64,000 bases of DNA. It comes from Umezawaea tangerina. Its GTDB lineage: Bacteria > Actinomycetota > Actinomycetes > Mycobacteriales > Pseudonocardiaceae. The stretch is from the NCBI RefSeq assembly GCF_003002815.1, contig NZ_PVTF01000017.1:120947-184946 (forward strand), read 5' to 3'. The notes beneath the pieces were generated by a model, which did not search any database, was not told where the DNA came from, and was given only the letters and a program-made list of their open reading frames with translations. Of this stretch, positions 41,802-49,999 are shown in pieces (position 1 is the stretch's first letter; every line of letters begins with the position of its first letter). The position numbers were made by a program, and so were the translations under genes.

Positions 41802-42779
41802 GTGTCAAAGAGGACAGTTCGCACTCTGGGACTCGCCGCCGCGGCCCTGCTGCTGACGGCGTGCGGGAGCAGCGGGCAGATCGGCGACTCGGGGTCGACC
41901 AGCACGGCCAAGAAGATGGTGCTGATCCCCGGTGTGGCGGCCGAGCCGTTCTACATCTCGATGGAGTGCGGCTTCCGGGAGGCCGCGAAGTCCGCCGGGT
42001 ACGAGGTGGACGTGCAGGCGCCCGCCAAGTTCGACGCGCCCCTGCAGACGCCGATCGTGACGGGCGTGCTGGCCAACAAGCCCGCGGCCGTGCTGATCGC
42101 GCCGACGGACGACAAGGCGCTGGCCGGGCCGATGAAGCAGCTCAAGGACGCCGGGATCAAGGTCGTCGAGGTGGACACCAAGCTCCAGGACACCTCGATC
42201 GCGTCGGCCACGATCTCGTCGAACAACGAGCAGGGCGGCGAGAAGGCGGCCGAGACCCTGGCGAAGCTGGTCGGCGACAAGCCGGGGTCGGTGCTGGTGC
42301 TCAACACCAAGGCGGGCACGTCGACCACCGACGCGCGGGCCAAGGGGTTCGAGACGGCGATCAAGAAGTACCCGAACCTGAAGTACCTGGGGCAGCAGTA
42401 CACCGACAACGAGCCCGACCAGGCCGCGTCGAAGGTGACGGCGACGCTGTCGGCGAACCCGGACCTGATCGGCGTGTTCGCCACCAACCTGAACACCGGT
42501 GAGGGCGCGGCCACGGGTCTGCGCAACGCGGGCAAGACCGGTGCGGTCAACCTCGTCGGGTTCGACGCGAGCCCCAAGCAGGTGCAGGACCTGCAGGCAG
42601 GGGTGGTGCAGGCGCTGATCGCGCAGGACCCGGCGACCATCGGGAAGCTCGGGGTCGAGCGGGCCGTGGCCGCGATCGAGGGCAAGGAAGTCAAGAGGGA
42701 CACCGAGACCGACCTGGTGGCCATCACCAAGGCCGACGCGTCGGCCAACGAGAAGTACTTCTACAAGCAGGCCTGCTGA
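41802..42779 (+). CDS. Sugar ABC transporter substrate-binding lipoprotein
   Basis: A 325-residue protein with a lipobox signal (GLAAAALLLTACGSSG), then a type I periplasmic-binding fold of the ribose/fructose branch: VLIPGVAAEPFYISMECGF, VLIAPTDDKALAGPM, VEVDTKL, VLVLNTKAGTSTTDARAKG, FATNLNTGEGA. As a lipoprotein it is anchored outside the membrane, catching a sugar for the permease. GTG at 41802 follows GGAGG. A strong terminator closes the operon. Confidence 0.93.
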   Translation: MSKRTVRTLGLAAAALLLTACGSSGQIGDSGSTSTAKKMVLIPGVAAEPFYISMECGFREAAKSAGYEVDVQAPAKFDAPLQTPIVTGVLANKPAAVLIAPTDDKALAGPMKQLKDAGIKVVEVDTKLQDTSIASATISSNNEQGGEKAAETLAKLVGDKPGSVLVLNTKAGTSTTDARAKGFETAIKKYPNLKYLGQQYTDNEPDQAASKVTATLSANPDLIGVFATNLNTGEGAATGLRNAGKTGAVNLVGFDASPKQVQDLQAGVVQALIAQDPATIGKLGVERAVAAIEGKEVKRDTETDLVAITKADASANEKYFYKQAC

Positions 42780-42787
42780 CGGGTGCC

Positions 42788-42828
42788 GGGGTGGGCCGGG
42801 GCGGCGAGGAAGCGCCCCGGCCCACCCC
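42788..42828 (+). terminator. Strong hairpin closing the mannoside operon
   Basis: A 16-bp stem pairs 42788-42803 (GGGGTGGGCCGGGGCG) with 42813-42828 (CGCCCCGGCCCACCCC) around a nine-base loop. It begins eight bases after the binding-protein stop. No T-run, but the size makes transcription arrest likely. Confidence 0.8.
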
Positions 42829-42948
42829 GACCGCCCTCGGGGTCGGGTAGTCGGTCGGTCGCACGGCGTGAGCGGCCGGAGTCTTGATGTGGTGCGACTT
42901 TCGTCGATCCGGTGACCGGTCGGTGCCCGCACCGCCTACGGTCCACGC

Positions 42949-43863
42949 ATGACAGGGGTACGCGCGTTCGCCGTGGAAGCGGTGGACATCCGCAAGAGCT
43001 ACGGCGAGCTGAAAGCGGTCGACGGGGTGTCGTTCACCGTCGACGAGGGGGAGTTCTTCGGGATCCTGGGGCCCAACGGCGCCGGGAAGACGACGACGCT
43101 CGAGATCGTGGAAGGACTGCGCGAACCCGACGCGGGCACGGTGGCGCTGCTGGGCGAGAGCCCGTGGCCGCGCAACCTCAAGCTGCTGCCGAGGGTCGGC
43201 GTGCAGCTGCAGGCGTCGAGCTTCTTCGAGAAGCTGACGGCGCGCGAGCAGCTGGAGACCTTCGGCTCGCTCTACGGGGTGAGCAAGTCGATCGTGGCCG
43301 ACATGCTCGAGCTGGTCGGGCTGCTGGACAAGGCCGACGTGCAGGAGAACAAGCTGTCCGGCGGCCAGCGCCAGCGGCTGTCCATCGCCTGCGCGCTGGT
43401 GCACGACCCGGACGTCGTGTTCCTCGACGAGCCGACCGCCGCCCTGGACCCCCAGGCGCGGCGCAACCTCTGGGACGTGCTGCGGGCCATCCAGGCGCGC
43501 GGCAAGACCATCGTCTACACGACGCACTACCTGGACGAGGCCGAGATCCTCTGCGACCGGGTCGCGATCATGGACCGGGGCCGGGTGCTGGCGATGGACT
43601 CGCCCGCCGCGCTCGTCCGCGGCCTGGACGCGCCGACCCGGATCACCCTGCAGCCCGGCGCTCTGCCCGCCGAGACCGCCCGCGGGATCGAGGGCGTCGA
43701 CGACGTGCACGAGGAGGACGCGTCGATGACGATCTCCACGCGCAAGCCCGCCGTGGTGCTGTCGGCCCTGGCCGAGCGCGGCGCGCTCGACGGCCTCCAG
43801 GTGCGGACCGCGACCCTCGAGGACGTCTTCCTCGACCTCACCGGACGGGAGTACCGGGCATGA
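42949..43863 (+). CDS. ABC transporter ATP-binding protein, DrrA/CcmA-like
   Basis: A 304-residue ATPase: Walker A GPNGAGKTTT, signature LSGGQRQRLS, Walker B VVFLDEPTAALD, and a C-terminal DrrA-type extension (about residues 220-304, ending LTGREYRA). It energises the DrrB-like permease encoded immediately after (ATGA overlap). Substrate is probably a drug or lipid, unidentified. Confidence 0.92.
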   Translation: MTGVRAFAVEAVDIRKSYGELKAVDGVSFTVDEGEFFGILGPNGAGKTTTLEIVEGLREPDAGTVALLGESPWPRNLKLLPRVGVQLQASSFFEKLTAREQLETFGSLYGVSKSIVADMLELVGLLDKADVQENKLSGGQRQRLSIACALVHDPDVVFLDEPTAALDPQARRNLWDVLRAIQARGKTIVYTTHYLDEAEILCDRVAIMDRGRVLAMDSPAALVRGLDAPTRITLQPGALPAETARGIEGVDDVHEEDASMTISTRKPAVVLSALAERGALDGLQVRTATLEDVFLDLTGREYRA

Positions 43864-44906
43864 GCACCGCGTTCAAGAGCCTGTCCGTGGCGATGGTCAA
43901 GGGGTTCCTGAGGGACCGGATGGCCCTGTTCTTCATGTTCGTGTTCCCGCTGATGTTCCTGGTGGTCTTCGGGCTGCTGTTCCGGGACTCCGGCGCGGAC
44001 AAGATCAAGCTGGCCGTGGTCGGCGACGGGCCGGTGGTGGCCGCGCTGGAGCGGACCGGGGCCGTGGAGGTGCAGCGGTTCGACGACCAGCAGGCCGCCG
44101 TCGACAAGGTCAAGGACGGCGACCTGCCCGCCGCGCTCATCCTCAGCGGCAACGACGTCCGGCTGCGGTTCGCCGCCAGCGACCAGGTCGCGGCGGGCAC
44201 CGTGAACGGGCTCGTGTCCGGCGTGGTCGACAAGGTCAACCTCGGCGCCACCGGACAGCCGCCCGCGTTCAGGCTGGACCAGCAGCCGGTCGAGGACGCC
44301 TCGCTCAAGCCGATCCAGTACCTGACGCCCGGCATCCTGTCCTGGGGCGTGTCGATCTCCGCGGTGTTCGGGTCCGCGCTGACGCTGGTGTCGTGGCGCA
44401 AGAAGCAGGTGCTGCGCCGCATCCGGCTGGCCCCGATCAGCGCGTTCACCGTCCTGACCTCCAGGGTCGTGGTCAGCGTGGGTGTGGCGGTGCTCCAGGC
44501 GGCGCTGTTCGTGGCCGTCGCGTCGACCCCGCCGTTCGGGCTCAAGCTGTCCGGCGACTGGTACCCGGCGCTGCCTCTGCTCGTGCTGGGCACCCTGGCG
44601 TTCTTCGCGATCGGCATGCTGGTCGGCGCGTTCTGCAAGTCGGAGGAGGCCGCGAGCGGCGCGGCGAACATGCTCGTGCTGCCGATGTCGTTCCTGTCCG
44701 GCACGTTCTTCCCGATCGAGAACGCGCCCGGCTGGCTCCAGGCGGTGTCGAAGGTGCTGCCGCTGCGGCACATGAACGACGGGATGCTCGACATCCTGGT
44801 GCGCGGCAAGGGGATCGGCGCGCTCGTCGTGCCGTCCGCGGTGCTGGTCGGCTTCACGCTCGTGGTCGGCTTCGTCGCCTCCCGCGTGTTCCGCTGGGAG
44901 GACTGA
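43860..44906 (+). CDS. ABC-2 type permease, DrrB-like
   Basis: A 348-residue protein with an N-terminal helix (FFMFVFPLMFLVVFGLLF), an extracellular domain of about 130 residues, and five helices in the C-terminal half, typical of ABC-2 permeases (YLTPGILSWGVSISAVFGSA; VLPLRHMNDGMLDILVRG). It forms an exporter with the ATPase at 42949. ATG overlaps the upstream stop. Confidence 0.9.
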   Translation: MSTAFKSLSVAMVKGFLRDRMALFFMFVFPLMFLVVFGLLFRDSGADKIKLAVVGDGPVVAALERTGAVEVQRFDDQQAAVDKVKDGDLPAALILSGNDVRLRFAASDQVAAGTVNGLVSGVVDKVNLGATGQPPAFRLDQQPVEDASLKPIQYLTPGILSWGVSISAVFGSALTLVSWRKKQVLRRIRLAPISAFTVLTSRVVVSVGVAVLQAALFVAVASTPPFGLKLSGDWYPALPLLVLGTLAFFAIGMLVGAFCKSEEAASGAANMLVLPMSFLSGTFFPIENAPGWLQAVSKVLPLRHMNDGMLDILVRGKGIGALVVPSAVLVGFTLVVGFVASRVFRWED

Positions 44907-44941
44907 CCCCGAGGGGCTGGTGAGCGCGCTCACGCCGCACA

Positions 44942-45280
44942 ATGGACGGCATGCTCACCAGCTCCGTCGGTCGCTTCCGCCTGCTCGCGATGGCCGAGGC
45001 GGTGTCCTGGGCCGGTCTGCTGATCGGCATGCTCTTCAAGTACGCGCTGGTCGAGAACGAGATCGGTGTGAAGGTCTTCGGGCCGATCCACGGTGTGGTC
45101 TTCGTCGGGTACGTCGTCGCCGCGCTGTTCGCGAGCGTCCAGCTGCGCTGGGAGCGGCGCACCGCGTTCCTCGCGCTGCTGGCGAGCATCCCGCCGTTCG
45201 GCACGGTCGTGTTCGAGCGCTGGGCTGGCCGGACCGGCAGGTTGGACGGTCAGGCGGGCGCCGAGGACAGCGCCGCCTGA
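44942..45280 (+). CDS. DUF3817 membrane protein
   Basis: A 112-residue protein with three transmembrane helices: LLAMAEAVSWAGLLIGMLFK, then a VFGPIHGVVFVGYVVAALF helix with a conserved His, then AFLALLASIPPFGTVVFERW. This matches DUF3817, a conserved actinobacterial family of unknown role. ATG 44942 or 44951. The last 31 bp overlap the convergent phosphotransferase gene. Confidence 0.8.
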   Translation: MDGMLTSSVGRFRLLAMAEAVSWAGLLIGMLFKYALVENEIGVKVFGPIHGVVFVGYVVAALFASVQLRWERRTAFLALLASIPPFGTVVFERWAGRTGRLDGQAGAEDSAA

Positions 45281-46359
45281 GCCCGGCGGATCTCGTACTC
45301 CGGGTCCCCGGAGTGGTAGACCTGCTCGCTCTCCTCGATGTTCGCCTGGAACTCCCGGTAGCGGACCGCGTTGAACACGTGCACCAGCGGGATCGCCAGC
45401 TCCAGCGCGGCGGCGGGGTCGCTGTCCGGCACGTGCTCCAGCCAGGCCGCCGTCCACACCTCGGCGAGCAGCGGCCGGATCTCCGGCACGAGGTAGGTCC
45501 ACAGCCGCGCCGCGTCCAGCGCCGGGTGCCCCCAGTGCGCGTCGGCCCAGTCGATCACCTGGTGGGTGGTGCCGTCGGACTGCCAGTTGCCGGGGTGGAA
45601 GTCCCCGTGCAGCAGCGTCGCGGGCAGCCCGGTGCCGAGCAGCGCGTCCGCCCGTTCGCGGGAGCCGTCGACCTCGGGTGACCAGTTCGGCACCTCCGGC
45701 AGGCCGGGGTGCCGCTCGCCCGCGAGCGCCGCCTGGACCGCCACCAGCCTCGGCACCACCGACCGGATCTGCTCCGGCGTGGGCGCCCAGCAGGGCGCGC
45801 CGGGGGCGTCCGCCAGCAGCACCCGCAGCGGCGCGGTCGCGACCACCTCGGGCACCAGGGTCGGGTCCAGCCCGGACACCAGCCGCAGCGCGATCGGCTC
45901 GGCGGCGAAGAACGGCGGCAGGGCCTTGACCCACACCCGTCCGGCGCCGGTCTCGATCCAGAACACGCAGGACAGGTTCCACGTCTTCTTCTGCCGCACC
46001 TCACCCGTCCTGGTGACGTGCTCCCCGGCCCACGCCAGCAGCTCGGCCGGCCCACCGGGTTTCGCCCACGGCAGCCGCAGCGGGGTGTCCGGGAACGCGT
46101 GGACGGGCTCGGTGACCAGCGCGCTCCGGTCCGGCTCCCCGTGCGCCTCCACCTGGTAGGTCGCTGTGCCCCCGTGGGTGCCCTCGCCGACGCCCTCCAC
46201 CAGGCGCAGCACGCTCGTCGGCACCCCCAGCACCCGTTCCAGGTGCTCGGTCACCAGTTCGACGTCCGACCACCACCGGCTCCCCACGGTGAACGGCCCG
46301 AGGGCTCCCGCGTACTCGCCGCCGACCGTGACCAGGGCTATGACCTCGCGCATCCGCAC
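45250..46359 (-). CDS. Aminoglycoside phosphotransferase (APH)-fold protein
   Basis: A 369-residue protein. The kinase-like core has LLHGDFHPGNWQ (catalytic loop) and VIDWADAHWGHPALD (metal-binding), about residues 247-282. Upstream is an ATP-grip-type N-lobe (RVWVKALPPFF). The N-terminal about 70 residues are unusual and might extend the fold. It may phosphorylate a sugar, antibiotic or other metabolite; no resistance role can be claimed. The start is ATG 46359 or 46353. Confidence 0.85.
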   Translation of the reverse strand: MRMREVIALVTVGGEYAGALGPFTVGSRWWSDVELVTEHLERVLGVPTSVLRLVEGVGEGTHGGTATYQVEAHGEPDRSALVTEPVHAFPDTPLRLPWAKPGGPAELLAWAGEHVTRTGEVRQKKTWNLSCVFWIETGAGRVWVKALPPFFAAEPIALRLVSGLDPTLVPEVVATAPLRVLLADAPGAPCWAPTPEQIRSVVPRLVAVQAALAGERHPGLPEVPNWSPEVDGSRERADALLGTGLPATLLHGDFHPGNWQSDGTTHQVIDWADAHWGHPALDAARLWTYLVPEIRPLLAEVWTAAWLEHVPDSDPAAALELAIPLVHVFNAVRYREFQANIEESEQVYHSGDPEYEIRRAQAALSSAPA

Positions 46360-46394
46360 AGGGTGGCCGAACCGCCCCCGGCCGCGCGACGCAT

Positions 46395-46898
46395 TTAGTC
46401 CTCGAAGTCCCCGACCGCCCGCCGCACCTTCGCCAGCAGGTCGGTCAGCTGCTCGGTCTGCCGGTCGGTCAGCCCCCGCAGCCCGAAGTCCACCCCGGTC
46501 ACCGCCTCGGTCGCGACCTCCCGCCGCGTCCGCCCCGCCTCGGTGATCTCGACCAGCGTCGTGCGCCGGTCGGTCGGGTGCGGGTTGCGCCGCACCAGCC
46601 CGTCGGCCTCCAACCGGTCCACGATGTTGGTCACGCTCGTCGGGTGCAGCTGCAACCGCTCACCCATCACCCGCATCGGCAGGCTGCCCACCTTGGAGAA
46701 CGTCAACAGCACCAGCGCCTCGTACCGCGCGAACGTCAACCCGTGCGGCTTCAGCGCCGCGTCGACAGCCGACTGGATGATTTGCTGTACCCGCATGACG
46801 CTCGTGACCGCCGCCATCGAAGTCGCCGGTCCGATCCGCTTCTCCCACAGCTCGGCCGCTCGTGCGATCGGGTCGAAAGGCAGTGGCTGGGGCGTCAT
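46395..46898 (-). CDS. MarR-family transcriptional regulator
   Basis: A 167-residue winged-helix protein: SVMRVQQIIQSAVDAALKPH, recognition region GERLQLHPTSVTNIVDRLEA, wing PTDRRTTLVEITEAGR. ATG at 46898. It is divergent from the thiamine-binding gene (48 bp apart), whose promoter it may repress together with its own; a weak inverted repeat (CCAGT N4 ACTAG) lies between them. Confidence 0.9.
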   Translation of the reverse strand: MTPQPLPFDPIARAAELWEKRIGPATSMAAVTSVMRVQQIIQSAVDAALKPHGLTFARYEALVLLTFSKVGSLPMRVMGERLQLHPTSVTNIVDRLEADGLVRRNPHPTDRRTTLVEITEAGRTRREVATEAVTGVDFGLRGLTDRQTEQLTDLLAKVRRAVGDFED

Positions 46899-46946
46899 GG
46901 CGCCGAAGCTACCAGTGGGTACTAGTGACAGGTCCAGGAGGCACGC

Positions 46947-47252
46947 GTGCTCATCGCGTTCAGCGTCAGTCCACTCGGCGGCGACTCCGACAGCGTCGCC
47001 AAGGCGGTCGCCGAAGCAGTCCGAGTCGTCCGCGACTCCGGCCTGCCCAACGAGACCAACGCCATGTTCACCCTCGTCGAAGGCGACTGGGACGAAGTCA
47101 TGGCAGTCGTCAAACGCGCAACCGAAGCCATCCAATCCACCGCCCCCCGCGTCAGCCTCGTCCTCAAAGCCGACATCCGCCCCGGCTTCACCGGCCAACT
47201 CACCGCCAAGGTCGCCCGAGTGGAAGCCCACCTCAACAACGACCCCACCTGA
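46947..47252 (+). CDS. MTH1187-family thiamine-binding protein
   Basis: A 101-residue protein with the ferredoxin-like fold pattern of DUF77/MTH1187: [20 protein letters not shown], then [20 protein letters not shown], then [12 protein letters not shown]. Such proteins bind thiamine or its precursors in the cytoplasm. GTG start at 46947. The coding strand is C/A-rich near the following repeat. Confidence 0.85.
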   Translation: MLIAFSVSPLGGDSDSVAKAVAEAVRVVRDSGLPNETNAMFTLVEGDWDEVMAVVKRATEAIQSTAPRVSLVLKADIRPGFTGQLTAKVARVEAHLNNDPT

Positions 47253-47310
47253 CCAGAAACCACAACCCGGCAACGAGCAACCAGCCACTAACCAATGGTC
47301 AGCTGCCCAA

Positions 47311-47580
47311 CAACGCTGGAAGCGGCCAACAAGCGGCCCAACCCAGCTGGAAGCGAGCGGTGCTCGTCCGCTAGTGCGGTCGGCTTGACTTGGGGTTTTT
47401 GGGCTTAAAATCGGTCGGCGGGCAGGCTCTACCACCTGCCCTTTTTCGCCCGACGAAGCCCAAAAAAGGGGCCCCAAGTCAAGCCGACCGCACCCAGGTC
47501 CGCTGTAGCGATACCCCCGTAGTCCGTGGAAGCGACACTCCCGAAGACCACCACACCGACACCCCCACAGCAGCTCAAAC
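47311..47580 (+). repeat. Repeat family B, copy 1
   Basis: A composite non-coding element of about 270 bp. Left: two imperfect GCTGGAAGC units. Centre: a perfect 22-bp inverted repeat (47374-47395 with 47472-47493) starting GTGCGGTCGG, enclosing a second pair TTTTTGGGCTT/AAGCCCAAAAA and a terminator. Right: degenerate units containing GACACCCCC. The same element, in the same orientation, recurs at 50000. Together with 47581-47628 it accounts for the 427-bp gap; no gene is visible. Confidence 0.85.
47420..47446 (+). terminator. Intrinsic terminator nested in repeat B copy 1
   Basis: GGGCAGG (47420-47426) pairs with CCTGCCC (47435-47441) around an eight-base loop, followed by five T. It is a true rho-independent shape on the plus strand, rare for this genome, and lies after the thiamine-binding gene. 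Confidence 0.75.
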
Positions 47581-47628
47581 ATCCCCCTGTGACCCCCAAC
47601 ACCATCCCCTCCAACCCAATGGCGCCCA

Positions 47629-47648
47629 ATAGTCGGACGTCCTACTAT
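47629..47648. promoter_or_regulatory. Palindrome ATAGTCGGACGTCCTACTAT upstream of icmA
   Basis: An inverted repeat of 20 bp with one mismatched pair, 31 bp before the icmA ATG. The centre GGACGTCC is perfectly symmetric. It is a likely operator; the factor is unknown. Confidence 0.55.
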
Positions 47649-47679
47649 CCAATGCATCGACGACGATGCGGAGACCGCC

Positions 47680-49413
47680 ATGCCAGCTCCCGGTTACGAC
47701 GCCGACCACGCCGACCACCAGGCCGGCCACCGGCGCTGGCAGGACGCCTACGCCAAGGCCGAGTCCACCGGCCGGGTGCGCGACGCCGACTTCACCACCC
47801 TCTCCGGTGTCGAGGTCGACCCCGTCTACGGTCCTCGTCCCGGTGAGACCGTCGAGGGTTTCGAGCGCATCGGCTGGCCGGGCGAGTTCCCGTTCACCCG
47901 CGGCCTGCACGCCACCGGGTACCGCGGCAAGAACTGGACCATCCGCCAGTTCGCGGGCTTCGGCAACGCCGAGCAGACCAACGAGCGCTACAAGATGATC
48001 CTGGCGCGCGGCGGTGGCGGTCTCTCGGTCGCGTTCGACATGCCCACGTTGATGGGCAAGGACTCCGACGACCCGCGCTCGCTCGGCGAGGTCGGCCACT
48101 GCGGCGTGGCGATCGACTCCGCCGCGGACATGGACGTCCTGTTCGGCGACATCCCGCTGGAGCGGGTCACCACGTCGATGACCATCTCCGGCCCCGCCGT
48201 CCCGGTCTTCGTGATGTACCTCGTCGCCGCCGAACGCCAGGGCGCGGACATCTCCAAGCTCAACGGCACGTTGCAGACGGACATCTTCAAGGAGTACATC
48301 GCCCAGAAGGAGTGGCTGTTCGCCCCCGAGCCGCACCTGCGGCTGATCGGCGACCTGATGGCGTACTGCCAGGACAACATCCCGGCGTACAAGCCGCTTT
48401 CCGTGTCGGGGTACCACATCCGCGAGGCCGGTGCGACGGCCGCGCAGGAGCTGGCGTTCACGCTCGCCGACGGTTTCGGCTACGTCGAGCTGGGTCTGTC
48501 GCGGGGTCTCGACATCGAGAAGTTCGCGCCGGGCCTGAGCTTCTTCTTCGACTCGCACCTCGACTTCTTCGAGGAGATCGCGAAGTTCCGCGCCGCCAGG
48601 CGGATCTGGGCCCGGTGGATGCGCGACGTGTACGGCGCCACGACGGCGAAGGCGCAGCAGCTCCGGTTCCACACCCAGACCGCGGGTGTCTCGCTGACCG
48701 CCCAGCAGCCCGACAACAACATCGTCCGCACCGCCGTCGAAGCGCTCGCCGCCGTCCTCGGCGGCACGAACTCGTTGCACACCAATGCTTTGGACGAGGT
48801 GCTCGCACTGCCGAGCGAGAAGGCCGCCCAGATCGCGCTGCGCACCCAGCAGGTGATCATGGAGGAGACCGGCGTCGCCAACGTCGCCGACCCGCTCGGC
48901 GGCTCCTGGTACGTCGAGGCGCTCACCGACAAGATCGAGGCCGAGGCCGAGAAGATCTTCGACCGGATCAAGGACATGGCCGCCGTCGCCGTCCCGTCCG
49001 GCGAGCACGAGATCGGCGAGATGACGTCCGGCATCCTGCGCGGCATCGAGGACGGCTGGTTCACCGGCGAGACCGCCGACTCGGCGTTCACCTACCAGGT
49101 CGCATTGGAGAAGGGCGACAAGAAGGTCGTCGGCGTCAACGTCCACACCGAGTCCATCTCCGAGAACCTGGAGATCCTCCGCGTCAGCCACGAGGTCGAA
49201 CGCGAGCAGAACCGCGTCCTCGCCGCCCGCCGCGCCTCCCGCGACCAGACCGCCGTCGACCGCGCGCTGGCGCGGATGGTCGAGGTCGCCCGCGGTTCCG
49301 GCAACCTCATCGAACCGATGCTCGAAGCCGCCCGCGTAGAAGCCACGCTCGGCGAGATCTGCGACGTCCTCAAGGAGGAGTGGGGCGGCTACACCGAGCC
49401 CGCCCGCTTCTGA
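47680..49413 (+). CDS. icmA: Isobutyryl-CoA mutase large subunit (acyl-CoA mutase)
   Basis: A 577-residue TIM-barrel acyl-CoA mutase subunit, lacking the C-terminal B12-binding domain present in fused mutases. It has TIRQFAGFGNAEQTNERYK, GLSVAFDMPTLMGKDSDDPR, SVSGYHIREAGA and TNSLHTNALDE. Aligning to methylmalonyl-CoA mutase, the substrate-specifying Tyr89 is Phe (F91) and Arg207 is Gln (Q209), the pair reported for isobutyryl-CoA mutase. It should interconvert isobutyryl-CoA and n-butyryl-CoA with a separate B12-binding small subunit, not present nearby. MeaB (24998) could be its chaperone. A palindrome precedes it. Confidence 0.82.
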   Translation: MPAPGYDADHADHQAGHRRWQDAYAKAESTGRVRDADFTTLSGVEVDPVYGPRPGETVEGFERIGWPGEFPFTRGLHATGYRGKNWTIRQFAGFGNAEQTNERYKMILARGGGGLSVAFDMPTLMGKDSDDPRSLGEVGHCGVAIDSAADMDVLFGDIPLERVTTSMTISGPAVPVFVMYLVAAERQGADISKLNGTLQTDIFKEYIAQKEWLFAPEPHLRLIGDLMAYCQDNIPAYKPLSVSGYHIREAGATAAQELAFTLADGFGYVELGLSRGLDIEKFAPGLSFFFDSHLDFFEEIAKFRAARRIWARWMRDVYGATTAKAQQLRFHTQTAGVSLTAQQPDNNIVRTAVEALAAVLGGTNSLHTNALDEVLALPSEKAAQIALRTQQVIMEETGVANVADPLGGSWYVEALTDKIEAEAEKIFDRIKDMAAVAVPSGEHEIGEMTSGILRGIEDGWFTGETADSAFTYQVALEKGDKKVVGVNVHTESISENLEILRVSHEVEREQNRVLAARRASRDQTAVDRALARMVEVARGSGNLIEPMLEAARVEATLGEICDVLKEEWGGYTEPARF

Positions 49414-49468
49414 CGAGCGCCGTTCGTTGTGCCATTGTTGATGGTCCACAACGTTGACAGGAGCTCAC

Positions 49469-49966
49469 ATGCGAACGATCCTCGGTTTCGCGGTGCTGTT
49501 CGCGCTCGCCGGTTGCGCGGGCGGCGGAACCGGCGGATCTCCTTCCACCACACCGACCCCGCCTTCGGAAACCACCACGACGACCTCCGCCCCGTCGGGC
49601 GATCTCGACGTGTCGCTGGAGAAGGGGCGCGGGGTCGCCCTGGACAACACCGGCGCCTGGTACGTCCACGGTGGATCGTTCGACTTCAGCATCGTGATCG
49701 CCGGGGAGTCTTCTGGCGAGGTGCTAGCCGTCGCCGTCACACTGCCCCTGCCGCAGTTGGACGTCACCACCACCGACGGCGACGGCTGGTCGTGCCAGGA
49801 CAGCGACACCGGCCTGCTGTGCACAAACGCCACCAACGGCAAGTGGTCCCCCTTGAAGGTGACCTCCAGCGTCAAGGAAACCGCACGGGGCACCATCACC
49901 GCCAAAGCAACCGGCCCCGGCACAGGCGAAGCCAGCACCGAAATCGCCCTCGACACCAGCAGCTAA
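49469..49966 (+). CDS. Lipoprotein of unknown function
   Basis: A 165-residue protein. Signal with lipobox ([14 protein letters not shown]), then a Thr/Pro/Ser-rich linker ([16 protein letters not shown]), then a beta-rich domain ([36 protein letters not shown]) resembling a DUF11- or CARDB-like fold, with one Cys pair. The ATG at 49469 follows ACAGGAGCT. It follows icmA by 55 bp, and the two lie between the repeat B copies. The end is C/A-rich near repeat B copy 2. Confidence 0.75.
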   Translation: MRTILGFAVLFALAGCAGGGTGGSPSTTPTPPSETTTTTSAPSGDLDVSLEKGRGVALDNTGAWYVHGGSFDFSIVIAGESSGEVLAVAVTLPLPQLDVTTTDGDGWSCQDSDTGLLCTNATNGKWSPLKVTSSVKETARGTITAKATGPGTGEASTEIALDTSS

Positions 49967-49999
49967 CACCCCAAGCCCGCCCGCCTAGCCAGCCACCAA

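Noticed and set aside
46898..46947. MarR operator CCAGT N4 ACTAG between the MarR and thiamine-binding genes
   Set aside because: Arms are only five bases with a mismatch; mentioned with the gene but not strong enough as a feature.
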